Positions 1 to 7,424 of a stretch of 7,649 nucleotides of DNA are shown here, piece after piece; position 1 is the first letter of the stretch, and every line of letters starts with the position of its first letter. The stretch comes from DATFLL01 sp035267785 (GTDB taxonomy: Bacteria > Pseudomonadota > Gammaproteobacteria > DATFLL01). The notes below the pieces were generated by a model. The model did no database searches. It had not been told where the DNA came from and saw only the letters and a program-made list of their open reading frames with translations. A program made the position numbers and the translations under genes. The DNA is taken from assembly GCA_035267785.1 (NCBI GenBank), contig DATFLL010000074.1:1-7649 (forward strand), in the 5' to 3' direction.

Positions 1-1
1 C

Positions 2-220
2 AGCCGCGCCGACGTGGTCCTGGCCATCAGCGGTATCGCCGGGCCCGGCGGTGCCACCCCCTACAAGCCGGTCGGTACCGTCTGGTTGGCGTGGGCCGAA
101 CGCGGGGCCGAGGTCGAATGCCGCCATGCGCTGTTTGCCGGCGATCGGGAGGTGGTGCGCCGCCAAGCCGTGGTGGCCGCCCTGGAGGGGGTGCTGGAAC
201 GGCTCGATGGCACCGGCTGA
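2..220 (+). CDS. pncC: Nicotinamide-nucleotide amidohydrolase, CinA C-terminal/PncC family (3' end only)
   Basis: The last ~72 codons of a gene that enters from the left; the start lies outside the window. The visible protein has the CinA C-terminal signature ISGIAGPGGATPYKPVGTVW followed by a family-like C-terminal helix, and ends at TGA 218-220. Known for the family: it deamidates nicotinamide mononucleotide to nicotinate mononucleotide in pyridine-nucleotide recycling, in the cytoplasm. Whether this is stand-alone PncC (about 165 residues) or the C-terminal half of a full-length CinA cannot be told from the piece shown. A pncC/cinA gene just upstream of recA is a common bacterial arrangement, which supports the call. 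The stop codon lies inside the downstream gene thpR (14-bp overlap), so the two are probably one transcript with coupled translation. Confidence 0.9.
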   Translation, partial: SRADVVLAISGIAGPGGATPYKPVGTVWLAWAERGAEVECRHALFAGDREVVRRQAVVAALEGVLERLDGTG

Positions 221-767
221 GACCCGCCGCCTGTTCTTCGCCCTGCGGCCGAGTGCGGCGCTGCAGGACGAGCTGGTGCGCCGCACCCGTAAATTGGTCC
301 GCGGCGGGGGCGGGCGGCCGGTCGGCCCCGAGAAGCTGCATCTGACGCTGGCGTTTCTGGGCAGCCTGGACGAGGCGGCGCAGGCCTGTGTCGAGGCGGC
401 GGCCGACGGTATGCACGGCGAGCCGTTCAGGCTGGTGTTCGATACCCTGGGCCACTTCCCGCGCCCCCGCGTGATCTGGGCCGGCGCCTCGGTCATTCCG
501 CCCGCCTTGAGCGCCTTGGTCCAGGAGCTGACACGGGCCCTGCTGCCCTGCGGTTACCGGCCCGAATCGCGGCCTTTCAAGGCCCACGTGACCTTGATGC
601 GTAAGGTCGGGCATGGTCCCCAGGCGACGGCGCTCGACCCGCTCGTGTGGGATGTGCGGGACTTCGCCCTCGTCGAGTCCGTGACGTTGCCGGAAGGCGC
701 CCAGTATCGAGTACTGCGACGCTGGCCGCTGCATGGCGCCGGCGAAGACGAGCCCCGGACTGAATGA
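207..767 (+). CDS. thpR: RNA 2',3'-cyclic phosphodiesterase ThpR (LigT-like, 2H family)
   Basis: Encodes 186 residues, a normal length for this family. The two catalytic HxTx motifs of the 2H phosphoesterase superfamily are present: HLTL at residues 45-48 and HVTL at 127-130, each in a hydrophobic strand (LHLTLAFLG and AHVTLMRK). The N-terminal RLFFALRPS is also typical. Known for the family: hydrolysis of 2',3'-cyclic phosphate ends on RNA to 2'-phosphomonoesters, with reversible 2'-5' RNA ligation in vitro; the cellular role is poorly defined. ATG 207 was chosen because it directly precedes the conserved first strand. The open frame extends further upstream, but that part lies wholly inside pncC. 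The start overlaps the pncC stop by 14 bp, with a weak GGAAC 6 bp upstream, so translation is probably coupled. In E. coli no such gene sits between pncC and recA. Confidence 0.9.
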   Translation: MAPAETRRLFFALRPSAALQDELVRRTRKLVRGGGGRPVGPEKLHLTLAFLGSLDEAAQACVEAAADGMHGEPFRLVFDTLGHFPRPRVIWAGASVIPPALSALVQELTRALLPCGYRPESRPFKAHVTLMRKVGHGPQATALDPLVWDVRDFALVESVTLPEGAQYRVLRRWPLHGAGEDEPRTE

Positions 768-797
768 CACGGCGTTTCAGCCGGATCAATTACATAG

Positions 798-814
798 GCG
801 ATGCCCTGCATCGC
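798..814 (+). other. Perfect 7-bp hairpin downstream of thpR
   Basis: GCGATGC, triloop CCT, GCATCGC: a perfect 7-bp stem 30 bp after the thpR stop. No T-tract follows, so it is not a classical intrinsic terminator. It could protect the 3' end of the pncC-thpR mRNA or be a Rho-linked processing site. The pairing is seen directly; any function is inference. Confidence 0.4.
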
Positions 815-845
815 GCCGCCGATACCCGCGTGCCACAGATTTTCG

Positions 846-862
846 CCAGCCCGCTAGGCTGG
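846..862. promoter_or_regulatory. Dyad symmetry in the recA upstream region, possible operator
   Basis: CCAGCC, five-base spacer CGCTA, GGCTGG: a perfect 6-bp inverted repeat about 110 bp upstream of the recA start. It lies where the -35 region would fall if the candidate extended -10 at 876-884 is used. It is not the gammaproteobacterial LexA consensus (CTGT-N8-ACAG), and no good match to that consensus was found anywhere between thpR and recA. It could bind a regulator or simply be an RNA hairpin; it has no T-tract. Confidence 0.25.
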
Positions 863-875
863 GCGGCGGGATTTG

Positions 876-884
876 TGAAATAAT
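876..884 (+). promoter_or_regulatory. Candidate extended -10 promoter for recA
   Basis: TGA followed by AATAAT (5 of 6 matches to TATAAT) forms an extended -10 element (TG-N-hexamer) in the most AT-rich part of the gap upstream of recA. The -35 region 17 bp upstream (AGGCTG) is poor, which extended -10 promoters tolerate. Transcription would begin near 890-892 and give a recA leader of about 80 nt. Judged by eye only. Confidence 0.35.
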
Positions 885-970
885 CCGCGTTAGTTCTTTG
901 GTGAATGCCTTACCAGTGGTAGGCCCACGGAAGGGGCTACTTCGAATCATTTGATACGGGGGTGCACACG

Positions 971-2020
971 ATGGAGGAGAACAGGAAGAAGGCGCTGAGT
1001 GCGGCACTCAGCCAGATCGAGAAGCAGTTCGGCAAGGGGTCGGTCATGCGCATGGGCGATGCCGGTGCCGTGCGCGACATCGACGCCATCTCCACGGGCT
1101 CCCTGGGTCTGGATATCGCCCTGGGCCTGGGCGGCCTGCCGCGCGGGCGGGTGGTCGAGATCTACGGTCCGGAGTCCTCCGGTAAGACCACACTCACCCT
1201 GCAGGTCGTCGCCGAATGCCAGAAGCTGGGCGGGACCGCGGCCTTTATCGACGCCGAGCACGCGCTCGACCCGCAGTATGCCTCCAAGCTCGGGGTCAAC
1301 GTCGATGACCTGCTGGTCTCCCAGCCGGATACCGGCGAGCAGGCCCTGGAGATTGCCGATATGCTGGTGCGCTCCGGCGCCGTGGATGTGGTGGTGGTCG
1401 ACTCGGTCGCCGCGCTGACGCCCAAGGCCGAGATCGAGGGCGACATGGGCGACTCCCACGTCGGCCTGCAGGCCCGGTTGATGTCCCAGGCCCTGCGCAA
1501 GCTCACCGCCAACATCAAGCGCTCCAATACCCTGGTCATCTTCATCAACCAGATCCGCATGAAGATCGGCGTCATGTTCGGCAGCCCCGAGACGACGACC
1601 GGCGGTAACGCGCTCAAGTTCTACTCCTCCGTGCGTCTGGATATCCGACGCATCGGTGCCATCAAGAAGAGCGACGAGGTCGTGGGTAACGAGACCCGCG
1701 TCAAGGTGGTCAAGAACAAGGTGGCCCCGCCGTTCAAGCAGGCCGAGTTCGACATCCTCTACGGCGAGGGTATCTCGCGCGAGGGCGAGATCATCGACCT
1801 GGGCGTGCGCGAGGGCATTGTGGACAAGTCCGGTGCCTGGTACAGCTATGATGGCAACCGCATCGGCCAGGGCAAGGACAACGTGCGCCAGTTCCTGAAG
1901 GACAATCCGGAGATGGCCGCCGAGATCGAGGCCAAGATCCGGGCCCAGGTGCTACCGGTCAAGGGCAGCGGCGAGGCGCCGCCGGCGGACGAGCCGCTCG
2001 AGGCGGACGCCCAGGCCTGA
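971..2020 (+). CDS. recA: Recombinase RecA
   Basis: Encodes 349 residues, close to the 353 of E. coli RecA. The N-terminal helix reads like the family (ENRKKALSAALSQIEKQFGKGS). Walker A is GPESSGKT at residues 66-73, the same numbering as E. coli; Walker B is the VVVVDSVAAL strand; DNA-binding loop L2 follows FINQIRMKIGVMFGSPETTT. The C-terminal tail is acidic, as usual. Known role: ATP-dependent filament formation on single-stranded DNA, strand exchange, and co-protease activity that triggers LexA self-cleavage. ATG 971 is preferred over an in-frame GTG at 962 because the GGGGGTG at 958-964 is the ribosome binding site for 971 and would be consumed by the earlier start. recX follows 30 bp downstream. 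A canonical LexA box was not seen upstream, so SOS control here cannot be confirmed from this sequence. Confidence 0.98.
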   Translation: MEENRKKALSAALSQIEKQFGKGSVMRMGDAGAVRDIDAISTGSLGLDIALGLGGLPRGRVVEIYGPESSGKTTLTLQVVAECQKLGGTAAFIDAEHALDPQYASKLGVNVDDLLVSQPDTGEQALEIADMLVRSGAVDVVVVDSVAALTPKAEIEGDMGDSHVGLQARLMSQALRKLTANIKRSNTLVIFINQIRMKIGVMFGSPETTTGGNALKFYSSVRLDIRRIGAIKKSDEVVGNETRVKVVKNKVAPPFKQAEFDILYGEGISREGEIIDLGVREGIVDKSGAWYSYDGNRIGQGKDNVRQFLKDNPEMAAEIEAKIRAQVLPVKGSGEAPPADEPLEADAQA

Positions 2021-2023
2021 GCC

Positions 2024-2050
2024 GGCTCCCGCACCTAGCGATACCGAGCC
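2024..2050 (+). other. Weak inverted repeat between recA and recX
   Basis: GGCTC (2024-2028) and GAGCC (2046-2050) can pair around a 17-base loop; the right arm directly abuts the TTG start of recX. E. coli has a leaky terminator hairpin in the recA-recX gap, so a stem here could similarly limit recX expression. This one is only 5 bp and lacks a T-tract, so it may instead mask the recX start or mean nothing. Confidence 0.2.
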
Positions 2051-2539
2051 TTGGCCGAGGATGACGCCGCGGCGGCCCGGGAGGCCGCCGTTCGATTTTT
2101 GGCGCGTCGCGAGCACAGCACCCGCGAATTGGAGCACAAGCTGGGCGCGCGGGGTTTCGAGCCCGCGGCGGTGGCCGGTGCCCTCGAGGGGCTCGCGGCC
2201 GAAGGGCTGCTCAGTGACGAGCGGTTTGCCGAGGCCTTCGTTGCCTCGCGCATCGAAAAGGGCTCGGGGCCGCGGCGCATCCAGGCTGAGCTGCGCGAAC
2301 GCGGACTCACCGACGAGCTCATTGCCCGGTACGTCGATTTTTCCGACCGCCACTGGCGGGAGCGGGCGGCGCGGGCGCGGCGCAAGCGCTTCGGCGCGGC
2401 GCCGCCGGGCGACCTGCACGAACGAGCCCGTCAGGCGAGGTTCCTGCAGTATCGGGGATTTACCGCTGATCAGGCCCGCGCGGCGCTCACCGACGAGGAT
2501 GATGAACTGGGTCTGGAAGACGACCCGGATGCGATTTGA
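2051..2539 (+). CDS. recX: Regulatory protein RecX
   Basis: Encodes 162 residues (E. coli RecX has 166) with the tandem three-helix repeats of the family: AAVRFLARREHSTRELEHKL near the N-terminus, then GLLSDERFAEAFVASRIEKGSGPRRIQAEL, and a C-terminal RQARFLQYRGFTADQ repeat. Known role: binds RecA filaments and inhibits their extension and ATPase, a brake on recombination and SOS induction. TTG 2051 is the first possible start after an in-frame TAG at 2036-2038. The next in-frame start candidate (GTG 2172) would remove conserved sequence, so TTG is very likely. Its ribosome binding site is poor (only GAG near 2046), suggesting low expression or dependence on translation from recA 30 bp upstream. 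The C-terminus is acidic (EDDELGLEDDPD). Confidence 0.93.
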   Translation: MAEDDAAAAREAAVRFLARREHSTRELEHKLGARGFEPAAVAGALEGLAAEGLLSDERFAEAFVASRIEKGSGPRRIQAELRERGLTDELIARYVDFSDRHWRERAARARRKRFGAAPPGDLHERARQARFLQYRGFTADQARAALTDEDDELGLEDDPDAI

Positions 2540-2543
2540 CGCC

Positions 2544-2558
2544 GGGGCCTTCGGCCCC
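2544..2558 (+). other. GC hairpin between recX and alaS
   Basis: GGGGCC, loop TTC, GGCCCC form a perfect 6-bp stem 5 bp after the recX stop. It is followed by TATCGGG rather than a T-tract, so termination would be weak. A second, looser pair (GGGAC 2563-2567 with GTCCC 2586-2590) lies between this stem and alaS. Either could separate alaS expression from recA-recX; no alaS promoter was recognised in this 65-bp gap. Confidence 0.35.
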
Positions 2559-2604
2559 TATCGGGACTTGGGCGCCGGCGACGGTGTCCCCACGATTGAA
2601 CGAC

Positions 2605-5229
<2,625 letters not shown>

Positions 5230-5274
5230 GGCCCGTTTTCGCCTGCTCCCCTTTCTTTATTTCCGCAATTAGTG

Positions 5275-5280
5275 TTTAAT
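5275..5280 (+). promoter_or_regulatory. Candidate -10 element upstream of lysC
   Basis: TTTAAT (5 of 6 matches to TATAAT) sits in a marked AT-rich patch (5235-5285) within an otherwise GC-rich 81-bp alaS-lysC gap. No convincing -35 is present at 16-18 bp (TTTCTT-like). If used, the leader would be about 25 nt long and include the GGAAG Shine-Dalgarno at 5297-5301. It suggests lysC has its own promoter besides any read-through from alaS. Confidence 0.3.
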
Positions 5281-5310
5281 TTGCGCCCTTTGGGTTGGAA
5301 GTAGCGTTCC

Positions 5311-6537
5311 ATGGCGCTGATCGTGCAGAAATACGGCGGGACCTCGGTGGGCAGCGTCGAGCGCATCGAGCATGTCGCCGAGCGCCTGATCCAGGCGCGC
5401 GCCCAGGGCCACGACGTCGTGGTGGTCGTCTCGGCCATGAGCGGGGAGACCAACCGGCTCGTCGAGCTGGCACGCGCCGTCGATCCGCATCCCAACCCGC
5501 GCGAAATGGACGTGTTGTTGTCCACCGGTGAGCAGGTGACCATCGCCCTGCTCGCCATGGCCCTCAACCGACGCGGCTGTCCGGCGCGCTCGTATACCGG
5601 ATCGCAGGTCCATATCCGCACCGACAGCGCCTACACCAAGGCGCGTATCCTGGGCATCGACGAGGCCCGTGTGCGCCAGGACCTGGCCGCCGGACGTGTT
5701 GTGGTCATCGCCGGTTTCCAGGGGATGGACGAGGCGGGCAACATCACCACCCTGGGGCGGGGCGGCTCGGATACCACGGCCGTGGCCATGGCCGCGGCGC
5801 TAAAGGCCGACGAGTGCCAGATCTACACCGATGTCGACGGGGTCTATACCACCGACCCGCGGGTCGAGCCCAACGCCCGGCGCCTGAGCCGCATCACTTT
5901 CGAGGAAATGCTCGAAATGGCCAGCCTCGGTTCCAAGGTGCTGCAGATCCGCGCCGTGGAATTCGCCGGCAAGTACAACGTGCCGCTGCGCGTGCTCTCC
6001 AGCTTCGAGGAAGGCGAGGGGACGCTGATCACCTATGAGGAAGAAGGTATGGAACAAGCCCTGATTTCAGGCATCGCCTTCAACCGGGACGAGGCCAAGC
6101 TCACCGTGCTCGGCGTGCCCGATCGCCCGGGCGTGGCCTACCACATCCTCGGCCCCATCGGCGAGGCCAATATCGAAGTCGACATGATCATTCAGAACGT
6201 GGGCGCCGACGCGACCACCGATTTCACCTTCACGGTACATCGCAACGACTACGACAAGGCCCTCGCTGTGCTCGAGAAGACCGCGCAGGACCTCGGTGCG
6301 CGCGAGGTCTCCGGTGACACCAAGATCGTCAAGATCTCGCTGGTGGGCGTGGGCATGCGCTCGCACGCCGGGATCGCCAGCACCATGTTCGAGGCCCTGG
6401 CCAAAGAGGGTATCAATATCCGCATGATTTCGACCTCCGAGATCAAGATATCCGTCGTGGTCGACGAGAAATACCTCGAGCTGGCCGTCCGCGCCCTGCA
6501 CTCCGCCTTCAATCTGGAGCAGGCTCCGGAAAAATGA
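5311..6537 (+). CDS. lysC: Aspartate kinase (alpha subunit, full length)
   Basis: Encodes 408 residues, the length of lysine/threonine-sensitive aspartokinases of the Bacillus AKII/Pseudomonas/Corynebacterium type, without a homoserine dehydrogenase fusion. The kinase domain contains VQKYGGTSVG (residues 5-14), STGEQVTIALLAMAL (71-85), TLGRGGSDTTAVA (147-159) and YTDVDGVYTTDPR (172-184). Two ACT domains follow: about 264-335 (LTVLGVPDRPGVAYHIL) and 341-405 (KISLVGVGMRSHAGIAS, then ISTSEIKISVVV). Known role: ATP-dependent phosphorylation of aspartate, first step to lysine, threonine, methionine and diaminopimelate; effectors bind the ACT domains. ATG 5311 is preceded by GGAAG at 5297-5301 with 9-bp spacing. 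A probable internal start at 6049 would give a separate beta subunit. Lying between alaS and csrA is a known gammaproteobacterial arrangement outside enterics. Confidence 0.97.
   Translation: MALIVQKYGGTSVGSVERIEHVAERLIQARAQGHDVVVVVSAMSGETNRLVELARAVDPHPNPREMDVLLSTGEQVTIALLAMALNRRGCPARSYTGSQVHIRTDSAYTKARILGIDEARVRQDLAAGRVVVIAGFQGMDEAGNITTLGRGGSDTTAVAMAAALKADECQIYTDVDGVYTTDPRVEPNARRLSRITFEEMLEMASLGSKVLQIRAVEFAGKYNVPLRVLSSFEEGEGTLITYEEEGMEQALISGIAFNRDEAKLTVLGVPDRPGVAYHILGPIGEANIEVDMIIQNVGADATTDFTFTVHRNDYDKALAVLEKTAQDLGAREVSGDTKIVKISLVGVGMRSHAGIASTMFEALAKEGINIRMISTSEIKISVVVDEKYLELAVRALHSAFNLEQAPEK
6049..6537 (+). CDS. Probable aspartate kinase beta subunit from an internal in-frame start of lysC
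   Basis: ATG 6049 is codon 247 of lysC and is preceded by GAGGAAG (6037-6043), the best Shine-Dalgarno-like sequence of any start here except csrA, with the AGGA core 7 bp from the ATG. The product would be 162 residues: both ACT domains, no kinase domain. It begins MEQALISGIAF, strikingly like the beta start of Bacillus subtilis aspartokinase II (MEQNLVVRGIAF as I recall it), which is made from an in-frame internal start at about codon 246 of a 408-codon gene. Corynebacterium glutamicum LysC uses the same device. Expected role: partner of the alpha subunit in an alpha2-beta2 enzyme, forming the lysine/threonine-binding sites. Caution: GAGGAAGAAGG also encodes the acidic linker EEEG, so the Shine-Dalgarno could be a coding coincidence. 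Confidence 0.6.
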   Translation: MEQALISGIAFNRDEAKLTVLGVPDRPGVAYHILGPIGEANIEVDMIIQNVGADATTDFTFTVHRNDYDKALAVLEKTAQDLGAREVSGDTKIVKISLVGVGMRSHAGIASTMFEALAKEGINIRMISTSEIKISVVVDEKYLELAVRALHSAFNLEQAPEK

Positions 6538-6571
6538 CCCAAATCAGGTAATTCGCCTCTACGCGCTTGAG

Positions 6572-6596
6572 CGCCCTAAAGTTTGGGTTTAGGGTG
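6572..6596 (+). other. Hairpin between lysC and csrA
   Basis: CCCTAAA (6574-6580) and TTTAGGG (6588-6594) are perfect 7-bp arms around loop GTTTGGG. One G·T wobble and one C-G pair extend the stem to about 9 bp. It starts 34 bp after the lysC stop and has no T-tract, so strong termination is unlikely. A weak promoter-like pair (TTGAGC 6567-6572, TAGGGT 6590-6595, 17-bp spacing) overlaps it. It could lie in the csrA leader or end the lysC message. Confidence 0.35.
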
Positions 6597-6667
6597 ACGA
6601 TAAGCCCTTCATGCGGCGGTGTTCGCCCAGTCCACGGTTGGTCGGGCGGCCCGGTCCCATGTTTTGC

Positions 6668-6684
6668 AAGGAGTAAATAGGATG
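6668..6684 (+). promoter_or_regulatory. csrA ribosome binding site with overlapping CsrA-type GGA motifs
   Basis: AAGGAG at 6668-6673 is a strong Shine-Dalgarno 8 bp before ATG 6682. Two GGA triplets, 6670-6672 within the Shine-Dalgarno and 6680-6682 running into the start codon (AGGATG), resemble the A(R)GGA(UG) core bound by CsrA. CsrA represses its own translation in E. coli by binding such sites in its leader, so autoregulation is plausible. Motif presence is seen; binding is inferred. Confidence 0.5.
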
Positions 6685-6882
6685 CTGATTCTGACACGAC
6701 GAGTGGGAGAAACGCTCGTTATCGGTGACGATGTGACCGTGACGGTCCTGGGCGTCAAGGGCAACCAGGTCCGTATCGGGATCAATGCGCCCAAGGACGT
6801 CACCGTGCACCGAGAGGAGATTTACGACCGGATCCAGAAGGAGCGGGAACACGACGATCCCCAAGGGGGCGTCGGGACCTGA
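6682..6882 (+). CDS. csrA: Carbon storage regulator CsrA (RsmA)
   Basis: Encodes 66 residues. The first 51 are almost identical to E. coli CsrA: MLILTRRVGETL, then VTVTVLGVKGNQVRIGINAPK and VHREEIYDRIQ. The RNA-binding residues of the beta1 strand (Leu4, Arg6) and Arg44 are present. The C-terminal tail is longer than in E. coli (61 residues), hydrophilic and less conserved, as usual. Known role: a homodimer that binds GGA motifs in mRNA leaders, mostly blocking the ribosome binding site, to control carbon storage, motility, biofilm and virulence switches; it is antagonised by small RNAs of the CsrB/RsmZ type, none of which are in this window. ATG 6682 is the conserved start, with a strong Shine-Dalgarno; an upstream in-frame extension (from 6619) is not family-like. 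tRNA-Ser follows 59 bp downstream, as in E. coli. Confidence 0.98.
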   Translation: MLILTRRVGETLVIGDDVTVTVLGVKGNQVRIGINAPKDVTVHREEIYDRIQKEREHDDPQGGVGT

Positions 6883-6887
6883 GGTCC
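6875..6887 (+). terminator. Small hairpin at the csrA stop codon, weak terminator candidate
   Basis: GGACC, TGA, GGTCC form a 5-bp stem whose triloop is exactly the csrA stop codon (6880-6882). AATTCATCCTTT follows, mildly T-rich but not a true T-tract. It may reduce read-through into tRNA-Ser or stabilise the csrA 3' end. The stem is short and would be disrupted by a terminating ribosome. Confidence 0.25.
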
Positions 6888-6896
6888 AATTCATCC

Positions 6897-6925
6897 TTTA
6901 CCTTCGCGGTCTGCCCCGGTATCCT
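6897..6925 (+). promoter_or_regulatory. Candidate promoter for tRNA-Ser
   Basis: TTTACC (6897-6902), a 17-bp spacer and TATCCT (6920-6925) each match the sigma-70 consensus at 4 of 6 positions. Transcription would start near 6932, about 10 nt before the mature tRNA-Ser 5' end. The match is moderate; tRNA-Ser could also be made by read-through from csrA. Confidence 0.35.
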
Positions 6926-6941
6926 TCGCCTTCCGAACGCC

Positions 6942-7034
6942 GGAGAGATGGCCGAGAGGCTGAAGGCGCTCCCCTGCTAAGGGAGTATGGGGTTAATAGC
7001 TCCATCGAGGGTTCGAATCCCTCTCTCTCCGCCA
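6942..7034 (+). tRNA. tRNA-Ser (anticodon GCU)
   Basis: A 93-nt class II tRNA with encoded CCA. The acceptor stem pairs GGAGAGA (6942-6948) with TCTCTCC (7024-7030), followed by discriminator G7031 and CCA 7032-7034. The anticodon stem CTCCC/GGGAG closes loop CTGCTAA; the anticodon GCT is at 6976-6978 and reads AGC/AGU. A long variable arm typical of serine tRNAs follows. The T-arm is GAGGG-TTCGAAT-CCCTC (7007-7023). In E. coli serV, also tRNA-Ser(GCU), sits in the same place after csrA. Oddly, a 17-nt inverted copy of part of its T-arm region lies 57 bp downstream, and no intrinsic terminator lies between. Confidence 0.98.
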
Positions 7035-7091
7035 CATTGTATTGACGGGCGACTCCCGCCGCGGAAATTCCTCCTCTCGAGACGCTACCCC

Positions 7092-7185
7092 GATTCGAAC
7101 CCTCGATGTTCAATGGGCGGTTCGACAGCCGGGCTGTGCCCGATTTCCAGTGGTGAGTACCGAGGGACGAGGCGCGAGGGTCCCG
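7092..7185. repeat. tRNA-Ser-associated repeat element (copy 1)
   Basis: The first 17 bases (7092-7108, GATTCGAACCCTCGATG) are the exact reverse complement of tRNA-Ser 7003-7019. A core at 7112-7134 follows, matching the element after tRNA-Arg (7446-7468) at 22 of 23 bases, including CGGTTCGACAGCCGGGC. Next come a hairpin CGGGC-TGT-GCCCG (7130-7142) and a GGGAC/GTCCC pair (7164-7168 with 7180-7184). CGAGGCGCGA near 7168-7177 also recurs in copy 2. The element lies between the two tRNA genes and ends before the tRNA-Arg promoter. Boundaries are approximate. It is not a family I recognise; no credible protein is encoded. Confidence 0.6.
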
Positions 7186-7197
7186 GACTGGGTGTGC

Positions 7198-7226
7198 TTG
7201 AAATTTGGCCTGGGAGTCAGTATATT
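7198..7226 (+). promoter_or_regulatory. Strong sigma-70 promoter for tRNA-Arg
   Basis: TTGAAA (7198-7203, 5 of 6 matches), an exact 17-bp spacer, and TATATT (7221-7226, 5 of 6). The next six bases are GCGCGC, a GC-rich discriminator as found at stable-RNA promoters under stringent (ppGpp) control. Transcription would start near 7233, leaving a leader of about 60 nt for RNase trimming before tRNA-Arg. The best promoter in the window. Confidence 0.8.
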
Positions 7227-7292
7227 GCGCGCTCTCTGGGGCACTTGGCGGTAGCCCTGGGTCCTCGTGACTCGCAACTCGCCACTCAGATT

Positions 7293-7369
7293 GCGCCCGT
7301 AGCTCAGCTGGATAGAGTACCTGGCTACGAACCAGGCGGTCGGAGGTTCGAATCCTTCCGGGCGCGCCA
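7293..7369 (+). tRNA. tRNA-Arg (anticodon ACG)
   Basis: A 77-nt tRNA with encoded CCA. The acceptor stem pairs GCGCCCG (7293-7299) with CGGGCGC (7359-7365), then discriminator G7366 and CCA 7367-7369. Anticodon stem CCTGG/CCAGG encloses loop CTACGAA; anticodon ACG is at 7327-7329, with A34 expected to be changed to inosine by TadA so that it reads CGU, CGC and CGA. The T-loop is TTCGAAT. E. coli has argV-type tRNA-Arg(ACG) genes at the same place. It has its own strong promoter and a strong terminator. Its T-arm region is repeated in inverted form at 7425-7441 and part of its 3' end directly at 7534-7546. Confidence 0.98.
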
Positions 7370-7370
7370 T

Positions 7371-7414
7371 ACAAACGAAAAGGGGTCACCGTCAGGTGGC
7401 CCCTTTTCGTTTGT
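7371..7414 (+). terminator. Strong intrinsic terminator of tRNA-Arg, probably bidirectional
   Basis: The 20-base arms 7371-7390 and 7395-7414 are complementary throughout except one G·T wobble, around loop GTCA. The stem core is GGGG/CCCC with CACC/GGTG, flanked by AAACGAAAA on the left and TTTTCGTTT on the right. This gives a U-rich tail in both directions, so it could also stop transcription entering from the minus strand. It starts 2 bp after the tRNA-Arg CCA. Confidence 0.9.
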
Positions 7415-7424
7415 CCTGCTGCGG

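Noticed and set aside
27..770. Minus-strand open frame opposite pncC-thpR, and similar ones opposite recA (947-1459), the alaS 3' end (4741-5169) and lysC (6067-6501)
   Set aside because: All lie antisense to well-supported genes, lack family features and have proline/arginine- or alanine/glycine-rich shadow composition.
962..970. GTG 962 as the recA start
   Set aside because: It overlaps the GGGGGTG ribosome binding site that serves ATG 971, and the added residues are not family-like.
2536..2604. TTG 2536 as the alaS start, overlapping the recX stop
   Set aside because: It adds 23 residues with no counterpart in E. coli AlaS; ATG 2605 matches the conserved N-terminus.
6574..6594. CCCTAAA/TTTAGGG as telomere-like repeats
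   Set aside because: A single inverted pair, not a tandem array; a hairpin is the simple explanation.
7046..7058. CGGG-CGACT-CCCG as a tRNA-Ser terminator
   Set aside because: Only 4 bp with no following T-tract; too weak to call.
7041..7070. TTGACG at 7042-7047 as a promoter after tRNA-Ser
   Set aside because: No acceptable -10 at 16-18 bp spacing (AAATTC region only).
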